Source: Flavobacterium sp. ZT3R18 (lineage in GTDB: Bacteria; Bacteroidota; Bacteroidia; Flavobacteriales; Flavobacteriaceae). From it: a DNA stretch of 64,000 nucleotides. Below the pieces are notes generated by a model. The model was given only the letters and a program-made list of their open reading frames with translations, searched no databases and had not been told where the DNA came from. The translations under genes and the position numbers were made by a program. The stretch spans positions 62,001 through 126,000 of the forward strand of contig NZ_VJZS01000008.1 in assembly GCF_007097385.1 (NCBI RefSeq). The letters are read 5' to 3'. Of this stretch, positions 1-8,510 are shown piece after piece (within the stretch, counting starts at the first letter, position 1; each line of letters begins with the position of its first letter).

Positions 1-1947
1 GCGTAATTTTAAACTATTAACGATGGAATTCTCTTTCCAAAATTCTTCTTTAGACACTACCCAACCTCCAGATACAGCAGGGAAAACACCATATTTATTA
101 TTTGTCCCAAAATTGGTAGAACCATCACGACGAATTACACCTGTAAGCAGATATTTCTCCTTAAAATTATAATTCAAACGAGCAAATAAAGATTCAATAC
201 GGTGAGGATCAACTGCAGAAGCAGTACCTGTTTTTTTACTAGCTGGGATGTCCCAGTTAAAAGAGGCGTCTTGAAAATTATTTACTGGCAATCCTTGATA
301 AGTAACTGTACTACCTATAGCAGTATAATCTTCATACGCTCCTTGTCCTAATAATACGACAATGTTGTGATTACCCAATTGTTTTGCATAGGTTAGAGTG
401 TTTTCTACATTCCAACCAAAACTTCGATTGTTTGAGCGATACAAACTATTTTCAGTCACGTTATTATTAGAATTCAAGAAAGCTTTTGGAGTAAAAGTTT
501 CTTCACCCCAAGTAGATAACTTACCCCCAAATGAGGCTTTAAACACAAAGTCATTAATAGGTTTAATTTGCACGTAGGCATTCCCCAATAAATTATCAGA
601 CCATCTATAGTTTCCTAGTCTAGTTTGTATATAAGCTAATGGGTTTGTTATCTCTTGGCCCACAACGCTTGAAATCCCATAAGGATTACCATTGGCATCT
701 CTTACAACAGGATTAGTACTATATGGCGCCACATTAGCTACTGTTGGATCTGTAACTACAGTTGGAGTTGTTGGATCCAAATTGATTGCAGAGCTCAATG
801 GTCCTCCAAACTCACTATTGGTATTGCCAATCCCTTGAGATTTATCATGAGCATAACCAACAGATTCTCCAATTGTAAAGATTTTTGATATTTTATGAGT
901 AGAGTTCAAACGCATATTCAATTTTTTATAATTCGAAATATCCGTTGCAACAATTCCTTGTTGGTCTTGATAACCTATAGAGCTATAAAAACTAGAAACT
1001 TCATTTCCGCCACTAAAACTAATTTCGTGTGAAGAACGTTGGGAACCACTGTTAAAAATAGTAGATTGCCAATCTGTTCCTGCTCCCAACGCTGCTGGAT
1101 TAGTATATATTAGTCCACCACCACCAGCTACAGATTTCTCATTCATGATAGTAGCATACTGTGTTGCATTAAGTAAGTCCAATTTTTTAGCTGGAGAAAA
1201 GGAACCAGCAAAACCAGAATAAGAAACATTAATTTTACCAAGCTTTCCTTTCTTTGTTGTTATCAAAATAACTCCCGAAGCAGAACGCGAACCATAGATT
1301 GCCAATGATGCTGCATCTTTAAGTACCTCAAGAGATTCAATATCCGATTGATTGATTGAACCAATACCACCATTATCGACAATAATACCATCAACGACCC
1401 ACAGAGGATTATTGCCATTTTGATCAGAATTAAAAGTAGTTATCCCCCTAACTCTAATTGTTGATGCCGCCCCAGGTTCACCTGAATTAGCAATAACAGT
1501 AACACCCGAAACTCTACCTTGAAGAATTTGTCCAACAGCAGTATTTGGGTTATCTGCAAAAGCTTTTGCTTTAAGACTAGATACGGAACCAGTTACATTA
1601 GATCTTTTCTGAACACCATACCCAACAACTACAACCTCATTTAAGTCTTGAGCAGTAGAATTAAGTTTAATTTGAAGTTCTGTTCGTCCATTTATAGGCT
1701 CTTGAACAGTTTTACACCCAATAAAACTGATTATCAAAGTGCCGTCTTTTGGCGCCTTAATTTGAAATTTTCCGTCAAAATTAGAAGACTCGAAAATAGC
1801 TGATCCTTTTAATAGAATAGTTGCCCCTGGTATTGGCAACCCTTTATCGTCAAGTACTTTTCCGTTTATGGCAACTTCCTGTGCATGCCCATAAACTGAG
1901 AATAAGATTGACGAAATACAAAAAATAAATGTTTTTAATAATTTCAT
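1..1947 (-). CDS. SusC/RagA-family TonB-dependent outer membrane transporter (partial, C-terminus off the left edge)
   Basis: About 649 N-terminal residues are visible. The frame stays open from the ATG at 1947-1945 to the window edge. It begins with a signal peptide ending in HAQ, then a carboxypeptidase-regulatory-like beta-sandwich (about residues 24-100: GKVLDDKGLPIPGATI, then FDGKFQIKAPKDG). The plug follows from about residue 105 (VVVVGYGVQKRSNVTGS, VDGII, SLEVLKDAASLAIYGSRSA, GVILITTKKGK). These are hallmark SusC/RagA motifs. Such proteins import glycans or other large substrates through the outer membrane using TonB energy, usually with a SusD lipoprotein encoded downstream, which here would lie outside the window. 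Family members are about 1000 aa, so roughly the last third is missing. The gene is divergent from the membrane regulator at 2298, which probably controls it. The substrate cannot be told from this fragment. Confidence 0.95.
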   Translation of the reverse strand, partial: MKLLKTFIFCISSILFSVYGHAQEVAINGKVLDDKGLPIPGATILLKGSAIFESSNFDGKFQIKAPKDGTLIISFIGCKTVQEPINGRTELQIKLNSTAQDLNEVVVVGYGVQKRSNVTGSVSSLKAKAFADNPNTAVGQILQGRVSGVTVIANSGEPGAASTIRVRGITTFNSDQNGNNPLWVVDGIIVDNGGIGSINQSDIESLEVLKDAASLAIYGSRSASGVILITTKKGKLGKINVSYSGFAGSFSPAKKLDLLNATQYATIMNEKSVAGGGGLIYTNPAALGAGTDWQSTIFNSGSQRSSHEISFSGGNEVSSFYSSIGYQDQQGIVATDISNYKKLNMRLNSTHKISKIFTIGESVGYAHDKSQGIGNTNSEFGGPLSSAINLDPTTPTVVTDPTVANVAPYSTNPVVRDANGNPYGISSVVGQEITNPLAYIQTRLGNYRWSDNLLGNAYVQIKPINDFVFKASFGGKLSTWGEETFTPKAFLNSNNNVTENSLYRSNNRSFGWNVENTLTYAKQLGNHNIVVLLGQGAYEDYTAIGSTVTYQGLPVNNFQDASFNWDIPASKKTGTASAVDPHRIESLFARLNYNFKEKYLLTGVIRRDGSTNFGTNNKYGVFPAVSGGWVVSKEEFWKENSIVNSLKLR

Positions 1948-2028
1948 TTTTCTGATAATTTTGGTTAATTAATTTAGTTATTGATGCAATATTATGGTAA
2001 TTAATTTTGTATTGATAAAATAAAAGCA

Positions 2029-2133
2029 TTACAAAAACACATCAAAACATATAAAAGTAGATTTTTATACTTTACAAAAACACATCAAAAAATAATTAAC
2101 TTTTTGATTGTTAGGTGTTTATATTTTGATGTG
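2029..2133. promoter_or_regulatory. Three 10-bp boxes (CACATCAAAA) at exact 43-bp spacing in the susC/regulator intergenic region
   Basis: The 350-bp gap 1948-2297 has no gene. It holds a 19-bp perfect direct repeat, TTACAAAAACACATCAAAA, at 2029-2047 and 2072-2090. The 10-bp core CACATCAAAA (2038-2047, 2081-2090) recurs inverted as TTTTGATGTG at 2124-2133. Successive cores start exactly 43 bp apart, about four helical turns. This is what operator sites for a multimeric DNA-binding protein look like. The obvious candidate is the HTH protein encoded from 2298. The repeat is seen directly; the binding role is inferred. Confidence 0.5.
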
Positions 2134-2297
2134 ATCTAACAACAAAATGAATTTATAAAAAATAAACACTACATTTACAAATAAATGATAATTATGAATT
2201 TTGAGATCATTGTTTGTAAACGATCCATCTTATTTTGCTTTTTTTTACGAAAAAAAAGATTTAATTTAAATTAATTTAGTAGAATAAAAATCAATTT

Positions 2298-5171
2298 ATG
2301 CAATATACAAAACGCCACACTTTCGTTATTTTATTTTTGTTGTTCCTAAACTTGATCTTTAGTCAGGTAAAAAGCATTGGCTTACCTCAAATAAAAAACT
2401 ACAAAAAATCAGAATATAAAGGAGGGACTCAAAACTGGAATATCGATCAAGACAAGAATGGTAATTTATATTTTGCAAATAATAATGGTCTCTTACAATT
2501 CGACGGTTCCGCATGGACAAAATACGCTATGCCAAATGCTGCGGATATAAGATGTCTTAAAATAGATGCTTCGGGTAGAATTTTTGTTGGTGGTTATAAT
2601 GAATTTGGTTATTTCAAAGCCAATTCAAAAGGAAGACTAGAGTATTTTTCTATTTCCAAACTCATAAAAAGAGATAATTCCAAAATAATAGATAATATTT
2701 GGAAGATTCATTTTTACAAAGGCGCTGTGATTTTTCAGTCTTTCAAAACCACGTATATCTTTAAAAATAATAACTTAAAATTACTGGAAGCACCCAGTAA
2801 ATTCCAGTTTTCATTTCAAGTTAATAACCAACTCTATTTTCAAGATCTTTCCTTGGGTTTAATGAAATATAGTAATGGTCAACTTATTCCTCTGAAAGGT
2901 ACAACCATTCTGAACAACACTGAAATTTGGGGAATGTTTGTGATGCCAGATAATAAAATGTTAATTGCAACTTTGGACAAAGGTCTTTTTTTGTATGATA
3001 ATGAAAAAATGATTTCTTGGAAAACTGAAGCCAATCAATTTATTAAAAAGAATAGCTGTTTAGGAGGTTCGGTCATTAAGAATAACTACATAGTTCTTAA
3101 TTCTATCTTGAATGGAATTATTATATGTGACACCAATGGGAAAATTATTCAGCAGATCAACCATAAAAAAGGAATACAAAACAACACCGTGCTCACTTCG
3201 TTTGTTGACAGTAAAAGCAATCTTTGGCTAGGTCTTGACAACGGAATTTCGTTTATTAATGAAAATTCTCCTTTCACCTATTTTGGTTTTAGTTTTGATT
3301 TGAGCACGGTTTACGCTTCGGTTATTCATAAAGGAAATTTATATGTAGCTACAAATCAAGGGTTGTTTTACCATTCTTGGAATGACACCTTTAAAGAAGA
3401 TACTTTCAAACTTGTAGCAGGCACAACTGGACAAGCTTGGAACATTCAAGTTATAGATGGAGAGTTGCTATGCTCCCATAATAGGGGAGCCTTATTGATT
3501 GACGGGGACAAATCATATAAAACTTTAGACAATGTAGGGTATTGGGAATTCAAGCAAATCCCAAATCATCCTACTTATTTAATAGGTTCTAATTACAATG
3601 GCTTCTCAATATTCGAAAAAAAGGCTAATGGCTGGCAGTTTAGAAATAAAGTTGGAGGACTCGTTAAGTCTATTGGTGCATTTGAACTAGACGATAAAGC
3701 CATTTGGATGAAAAAAGACAATTTAATTCATCAAATGGAATTAACCGAAGACCTAAGACGGTTTAAATCTATTAAAACATACCAAAACTTGACAAATAAA
3801 GCCAAAGGAATTGGAAGCATTCAACAGTTAAAAAACAAAATTTATTTTCAAACCAATAATCATTTTTTTAAATATTCCTATGAGCAAGAATTATTTTTTG
3901 AAGACAACACAATAAGTCATTTGTTTAGGAATATTCCTAAAATCAGTACTGTTAAGGAAGATAGGCAAGGAAATATTTGGTATGTGTACAATGAATCATT
4001 AGGGGTTTTAATGAAAAGTAAGGATGGTAGTTACAAAAATAGAGCTGCACCATTCTCTAACTTAACAGGTAATCTAGTCTATAACTATTTGTCTATAAAC
4101 GCAATTAATCCTGAAAACATTTTAATAGGACTTACTGACGGTCTGGCTCATTATGATTCCAAACTAGTGAATAATTTTGCAACCAAACCAAAAGCTTTTA
4201 TAAGAACATTTTCGTTTCCAGGAAATACTTGTATTCTTGGAAATGGACAAAAAACAATCGAAAAACACAAAATACCATATGCGTCAAATCAAGTAAAATT
4301 TACCTTCTCGTCTCCTATTTATGAAAATCTTGAAAACACTGAATTTTCCTATCAGTTAGTAGGCTTTGATGAAAGTTGGAGTTCTTGGTCAAATAGTTCG
4401 ATAAAAGAATACACTAATCTTAAAGAAGGTAATTATAAAATGAAAGTAAAAGTCAGAAACAGTTATGGGATTCAATCTGATGAAACTTCAATTAATTTCA
4501 GAGTATATCCGCCTTGGTATAGACATTCGTTAGCTTATTTACTATACTTACTAATGGCCGTTGGTTTAGTTTACTATATTAGGTTAAGAATAAAAATTAA
4601 AATAAGACAAAACAAACATTTTGAAACATTAGAACAAAGAAGGTTATATTTAGAAAAAGAAACCAAAATTAAGCAAGAACAATATGATCTTGAAAAAGAG
4701 ATAGAAAAATTAGAAAATGAAAAACTTCAAATTAGAATTTTATCAAAAGACAAGGAATTAGTAAATAATACTTTGCAAGTGGTTAAAAAGAATAAAATAC
4801 TAAATGGTATCCTTTATAAATTAAAAGATATTAATAGTAATTCATTTGATGAATCAACAAAAAACCAGTTTACCAAACTGAACAAAAGCATTGCAAAAGA
4901 AGTGAATACAGATAAAAGCTGGAAAGATTTAGAAAAACATCTCAAGAATGTGCATTTTGATTTTCTAAAAAAGCTAAAAGAAAAACATCCCACCATTTCT
5001 CCGAGAGAAATGGACTTGTCCACCTATTTATTAATGAACATGTCTACCAAAGAAATTGCTGAGTTTATGAATATCTCAACTGGAGGAGTAGAATTAGCCA
5101 GATACAGGTTAAGGAAAAAACTAGAATTAACCCAAAAAGAAAATCTAATAAGCTATTTGATGAGTCTTTAA
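2298..5171 (+). CDS. Membrane-spanning sensor regulator: periplasmic propeller + Y_Y_Y domain, TM helix, coiled coil, cytoplasmic LuxR-like HTH
   Basis: 957 aa. A signal peptide (about residues 1-22) is followed by a long region of ligand-binding, propeller-type beta repeats (DKNGNLYFANNNGLLQFDG, SNLWLGLDNGIS). A triple-tyrosine Y_Y_Y domain follows at about 665-737 (FSYQLVGFDESWSSWS ... YPPWY). One transmembrane helix (about 742-762), a charged coiled coil (about 765-835) and a C-terminal HTH (about 895-957: ISPREMDLSTYLLMNMSTKEIAEFMNIS) come next. No histidine-kinase or receiver domain is present, so the protein should sense in the periplasm and bind DNA directly from the membrane. Proteins of this layout often sit beside SusC/SusD genes in Bacteroidota. 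The divergent susC-like gene is the likely target. The ligand is unknown. Confidence 0.85.
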   Translation: MQYTKRHTFVILFLLFLNLIFSQVKSIGLPQIKNYKKSEYKGGTQNWNIDQDKNGNLYFANNNGLLQFDGSAWTKYAMPNAADIRCLKIDASGRIFVGGYNEFGYFKANSKGRLEYFSISKLIKRDNSKIIDNIWKIHFYKGAVIFQSFKTTYIFKNNNLKLLEAPSKFQFSFQVNNQLYFQDLSLGLMKYSNGQLIPLKGTTILNNTEIWGMFVMPDNKMLIATLDKGLFLYDNEKMISWKTEANQFIKKNSCLGGSVIKNNYIVLNSILNGIIICDTNGKIIQQINHKKGIQNNTVLTSFVDSKSNLWLGLDNGISFINENSPFTYFGFSFDLSTVYASVIHKGNLYVATNQGLFYHSWNDTFKEDTFKLVAGTTGQAWNIQVIDGELLCSHNRGALLIDGDKSYKTLDNVGYWEFKQIPNHPTYLIGSNYNGFSIFEKKANGWQFRNKVGGLVKSIGAFELDDKAIWMKKDNLIHQMELTEDLRRFKSIKTYQNLTNKAKGIGSIQQLKNKIYFQTNNHFFKYSYEQELFFEDNTISHLFRNIPKISTVKEDRQGNIWYVYNESLGVLMKSKDGSYKNRAAPFSNLTGNLVYNYLSINAINPENILIGLTDGLAHYDSKLVNNFATKPKAFIRTFSFPGNTCILGNGQKTIEKHKIPYASNQVKFTFSSPIYENLENTEFSYQLVGFDESWSSWSNSSIKEYTNLKEGNYKMKVKVRNSYGIQSDETSINFRVYPPWYRHSLAYLLYLLMAVGLVYYIRLRIKIKIRQNKHFETLEQRRLYLEKETKIKQEQYDLEKEIEKLENEKLQIRILSKDKELVNNTLQVVKKNKILNGILYKLKDINSNSFDESTKNQFTKLNKSIAKEVNTDKSWKDLEKHLKNVHFDFLKKLKEKHPTISPREMDLSTYLLMNMSTKEIAEFMNISTGGVELARYRLRKKLELTQKENLISYLMSL

Positions 5172-5174
5172 AAT

Positions 5175-5207
5175 AACAACGCCTTCATTATCTATGAAGG
5201 CGTTGTT
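5175..5207. terminator. Bidirectional terminator between convergent genes
   Basis: A perfect 14-bp stem (AACAACGCCTTCAT at 5175-5188, paired with 5194-5207) closes a 5-nt loop. T-rich DNA lies on the right and A-rich DNA on the left. It sits in the 43-bp gap between the stop codons of the regulator gene and murF and could serve both. Confidence 0.85.
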
Positions 5208-5214
5208 TTAATTT

Positions 5215-6501
5215 TTAACGGATAAATTCTAATGTCCGTTCCAGAGCCATTCCTCTAGAGCCTTTAATGAGAATCATATTGTTTTCAAATACATTTTTCT
5301 GAATGGAGTTTGAGAAGTTTTCAAAAGTATCAAAGAAATGAAAATTGCTTTTCTCCATTTTATTATGATAAAAATCCTTTCCTATAAAATAACAAACTGT
5401 CTTTTCTTCTTTTGAAAGTAAATAAATGATGTTTTTGTGTTCCTCTAAACTTTCAGTTCCTAACTCAAACATATCGCCAAGAATGGCTATTTTATTTGGT
5501 TTGTCTAACTGTACAAAATTTTCAATAGCCACTGTCATACTGCTCGGATTGGCATTGTAAGCATCCAATATAATTTGGTTTGTGCCTTTTGTCAATAATT
5601 GTGATCTGTTATTTTCGGGAATATAACTTTCTAAAGCTTCTTTTATAGGTACATCATCAACACCAAAGTACTTTCCGATGGTAATTGCTGCATTTATATT
5701 ATTGGAGTTATATAAGCCGATTAAATGGGATGAAATCACAATATTAGAATAGCGAATCATCACAAAAGGATTTGCTTCTATAGACTTAATATTTACATTG
5801 GCACTCTCTTTATTTACACCAAAAGAATATGATTTTAAAGTTTTTGATTTTTGTACTTGAATTGGGTCTTCGAGATTTATAAAGCATAACTTGTCGTTTT
5901 CAGACAAATAAGAATACATTTCACTTTTACCGGCAATAACTCCTTCAACGCCGCCAAAACCTTCAAGATGGGCTTTTCCAAAATTAGTGATGTAACCATA
6001 ATCCGGTTTTGCTAAATCACATAGAAACTCGATTTCTTTTTTGTGATTGGCTCCCATCTCAACAATACCAATCTCTGTTTCGGAATTAAAAGACAATAAA
6101 GTTAGAGGCACACCAATATGATTATTTAAATTTCCAACTGTTGCTTTTGTGTTGAATTTTTTAGAAAGAACCACATGAATCAACTCTTTTGTAGTTGTTT
6201 TTCCATTACTTCCTGTTAGGGCAATTATGGGTAGTTCTAAATAGGTTCTGTGAAATTTTGCTAGTTGTTGTAAAGCCGCTAAACTATTTTCTACCAAAAT
6301 GGTTCTTTGGTCAATATAATAGGAGTCATTGTCAATTATTACATAAGAAGCCCCTTTTTCTAATGCTTCTTTAGTGAATATATTAGCGTCAAAATTATCC
6401 CCTTTGATAGCAACAAATAATGAATTGGATTCGATTTTTCGTGTGTCAATTGAAACGGAATTGCATTTCAAAAACAGACTATGAATGTATTTAATATCCA
6501 T
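5215..6501 (-). CDS. murF: UDP-N-acetylmuramoyl-tripeptide--D-alanyl-D-alanine ligase
   Basis: 428 aa, normal for MurF. It adds D-Ala-D-Ala to UDP-MurNAc-tripeptide with ATP in the cytoplasm, the last cytoplasmic step of the peptidoglycan pentapeptide. An N-terminal substrate domain contains SIDTRKI and FVAIKGDNFDAN. The Mur-ligase P-loop TGSNGKTTT is at 96-104, followed by GNLNNHIGVPLTLL, EMGANHKKEI and ITNFGKAHLEGFGG. The C-terminal domain has YNANPSSM and ILGDMFELG. The TDSR-type motif (here IDTRK) and YNANP separate MurF from other Mur ligases. It lies downstream of gldJ on the same strand with a terminator-like hairpin between them, so it may be transcribed separately. Confidence 0.96.
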   Translation of the reverse strand: MDIKYIHSLFLKCNSVSIDTRKIESNSLFVAIKGDNFDANIFTKEALEKGASYVIIDNDSYYIDQRTILVENSLAALQQLAKFHRTYLELPIIALTGSNGKTTTKELIHVVLSKKFNTKATVGNLNNHIGVPLTLLSFNSETEIGIVEMGANHKKEIEFLCDLAKPDYGYITNFGKAHLEGFGGVEGVIAGKSEMYSYLSENDKLCFINLEDPIQVQKSKTLKSYSFGVNKESANVNIKSIEANPFVMIRYSNIVISSHLIGLYNSNNINAAITIGKYFGVDDVPIKEALESYIPENNRSQLLTKGTNQIILDAYNANPSSMTVAIENFVQLDKPNKIAILGDMFELGTESLEEHKNIIYLLSKEEKTVCYFIGKDFYHNKMEKSNFHFFDTFENFSNSIQKNVFENNMILIKGSRGMALERTLEFIR

Positions 6502-6520
6502 ATTATTTAGTTTAAAAAAT

Positions 6521-6544
6521 AAAAGCCCTAATTAAAGGGCTTTT
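6521..6544 (-). terminator. Terminator downstream of gldJ
   Basis: AAAAGCCCT (6521-6529) pairs with AGGGCTTTT (6536-6544) around a 6-nt loop. Read on the minus strand it follows gldJ and is followed by a T-rich run. It lies just upstream of murF, so it may only attenuate read-through. Confidence 0.7.
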
Positions 6545-6564
6545 AGATGAATTTTTATAAAGAA

Positions 6565-8262
6565 TTAATTTCTAGGTGATTTTTTTGTGTTAGACTTTGA
6601 ACCTACTCTTGACATAGCGCATCTAAAACCAATGTAATCTGTTGCCATATCTTGAGGGAAAAATCTTCTTTGAGCTGGATCTAACCAATAGGCTCTATCT
6701 CTCCAAGATCCTCCTTTGTAAACTCTAACGGCATCATTAATCAAGGTTGTTCTCTTGGTTGACTTGTCGTATTTTCTGTCCATATTTCCTAAGCTGTCAA
6801 TTTTCACATTGTGCTTTGGAGCATTATACATAGCTTCTTTGTCAGTCATCTTGCTTTTGTCAGCATCAGCTCCTCCAAATTTATAGTATTTAGTAGATTG
6901 CTTGTCGCCGTCTCTATAATTAATATTGTCGCTTGTGCTAAAGTTTTGTCTTAAATACGTTTCGTTATCATCAACAGGAACTTGAGAAATTTCGCCAGGT
7001 AAACTTTTTGCTACCAATTTTCCATTACTTAAGGTGTCATAAACAACATTGCTACTAGTAATGATGTCTAGTTTGCCATCTTTTCCAATTTTGTTTTTAG
7101 TGTAAACGTTACCTCTAAAATAGTTGAAATCATTTGTTTCAACATCGATGATAGGTCTGTAAACATCGGCAACCCATTCTGCAACGTTTCCAGCCATGTC
7201 ATACAAGCCAAAATCATTAGCAGGATATTTTTTTACTTCATTAGTAATATCAGCTCCATCATCAGACCATCCAGCGATTCCGCCGTAATCTCCATTGCCT
7301 TGTTTGAAGTTGGCTAATTGGAAACCTTTATTTGATCTTTTTCCAGAACGAGTATAGCTTCCAGACCATGGGTATTTCTTTTGTCCTTTGTAGGTGTTGT
7401 ATTCTCTTTGTCCAACATCTGCGGCAGCTGCATATTCCCATTCAGACTCTGTAGGTAATCTGTATTCTGGTAAAAGGATACCAGTTGATCTTTGGGCGTA
7501 TACATTCTTTTCTTCAACTACTTTACCATTTTTATCTGGTTTAGGACCTTTTCTAGCTCCTTTAGCTTTCAAAACAATTTCTTCATTTCCACCATAAGTT
7601 AGTGTTGGTGCAGCTAAATACGTTTCAGAACTAAAATTATTTTCTGCAGAAACATCCAATGATTTAGCATTTTTCTTTAAATAACCATTTTTTTCCAAAA
7701 CAGCTTCGTTTACACGATCTGTTCTCCATCTACTAAATTCAACGGCTTGAACCCAGTTTACACCAACTACAGGGTAGTTTGCATAAGCAGGATGTCTTAA
7801 GTAATTGTTAGTCATGGTTTCGTTATACCCCAATCTGTTTCTCCAAACTAGCGTATCTGGTGAAGCACCTTCATAGATGTTTTTATAATTTTCTTCTGTT
7901 GGAGGGTACACTTTCTTTAACCATTCTAGATATTCAAGATACATTAAGTTGGTAACTTCAGTTTCATCCATGTAAAAAGACATGACATGTTGTTGATTTG
8001 GAATGTTGTTCCAATCATGCATTACATCGTCTTGAACTAATCCCTTTGTGAAAGTTCCTCCTTCAATAAAAATTAATCCTGGTCCTGTTGCTTGTTCCTT
8101 ATGGCTTGATGCGTTTTTAAAACCGCCTTTTGCGCCACTTACATTCCATCCAGTACCTCTGGAGGCACTATCGGTTTTAGATTTTTTGCTACAGCTTGCT
8201 AAACCTATTACTAATGTTAGGGACAACATTATCTTTAAGGCTGTGGTCTTATTTACTTTCAT
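6565..8262 (-). CDS. gldJ: Gliding motility lipoprotein GldJ
   Basis: 565 aa. A lipoprotein signal ends in the lipobox LASC (Cys24). The body has the formylglycine-generating-enzyme/sulfatase-modifying-factor fold: GPGLIFIEGGTFTKG near residue 60, MSFYMDETEVTN, YPVVGVNWVQAVEFSRWR, LPTESEWEYAA, GLYDMAGNVAEWVADVY, and the C-terminal VYKGGSWRDRAYWLD and YIGFRCA. In F. johnsoniae GldJ is an outer-membrane-associated lipoprotein needed for gliding and for T9SS function; the fold is used structurally rather than as an enzyme. The neighbours porU and porV match the known order in that organism. A good promoter lies at 8373-8402. GldK is a paralogue, but the gene order favours GldJ. Confidence 0.94.
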   Translation of the reverse strand: MKVNKTTALKIMLSLTLVIGLASCSKKSKTDSASRGTGWNVSGAKGGFKNASSHKEQATGPGLIFIEGGTFTKGLVQDDVMHDWNNIPNQQHVMSFYMDETEVTNLMYLEYLEWLKKVYPPTEENYKNIYEGASPDTLVWRNRLGYNETMTNNYLRHPAYANYPVVGVNWVQAVEFSRWRTDRVNEAVLEKNGYLKKNAKSLDVSAENNFSSETYLAAPTLTYGGNEEIVLKAKGARKGPKPDKNGKVVEEKNVYAQRSTGILLPEYRLPTESEWEYAAAADVGQREYNTYKGQKKYPWSGSYTRSGKRSNKGFQLANFKQGNGDYGGIAGWSDDGADITNEVKKYPANDFGLYDMAGNVAEWVADVYRPIIDVETNDFNYFRGNVYTKNKIGKDGKLDIITSSNVVYDTLSNGKLVAKSLPGEISQVPVDDNETYLRQNFSTSDNINYRDGDKQSTKYYKFGGADADKSKMTDKEAMYNAPKHNVKIDSLGNMDRKYDKSTKRTTLINDAVRVYKGGSWRDRAYWLDPAQRRFFPQDMATDYIGFRCAMSRVGSKSNTKKSPRN

Positions 8263-8372
8263 ATTTTCTCGTAGGTGATAATTAATTTAGGTGGCGCAAT
8301 GTAATAATTAACTATTAATACACAAAATTTAATTGATAACTTTTAAAGTCTGGTATAGATAATTTCTAAACG

Positions 8373-8402
8373 CAAAATTATATATTTTATTACACAAAAC
8401 AA
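8373..8402 (-). promoter_or_regulatory. Predicted Bacteroidota-type promoter for gldJ
   Basis: On the minus strand TTG (8402-8400) is followed after 19 nt by TAATTTTG (8380-8373). This matches the flavobacterial consensus TTG-N17-23-TAnnTTTG in sequence and spacing. The predicted start near 8366 leaves an unusually long leader of about 100 nt before gldJ. Confidence 0.55.
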
Positions 8403-8510
8403 CTAAAAAGAAATTTAATATTTCTTGATTGAGGCCGTAGCAAAAAAGAGGTTAAATATTTTTTATTTACTTTTAACAATTATTTCACACCTACTTCGTT
8501 AACTATTTTC

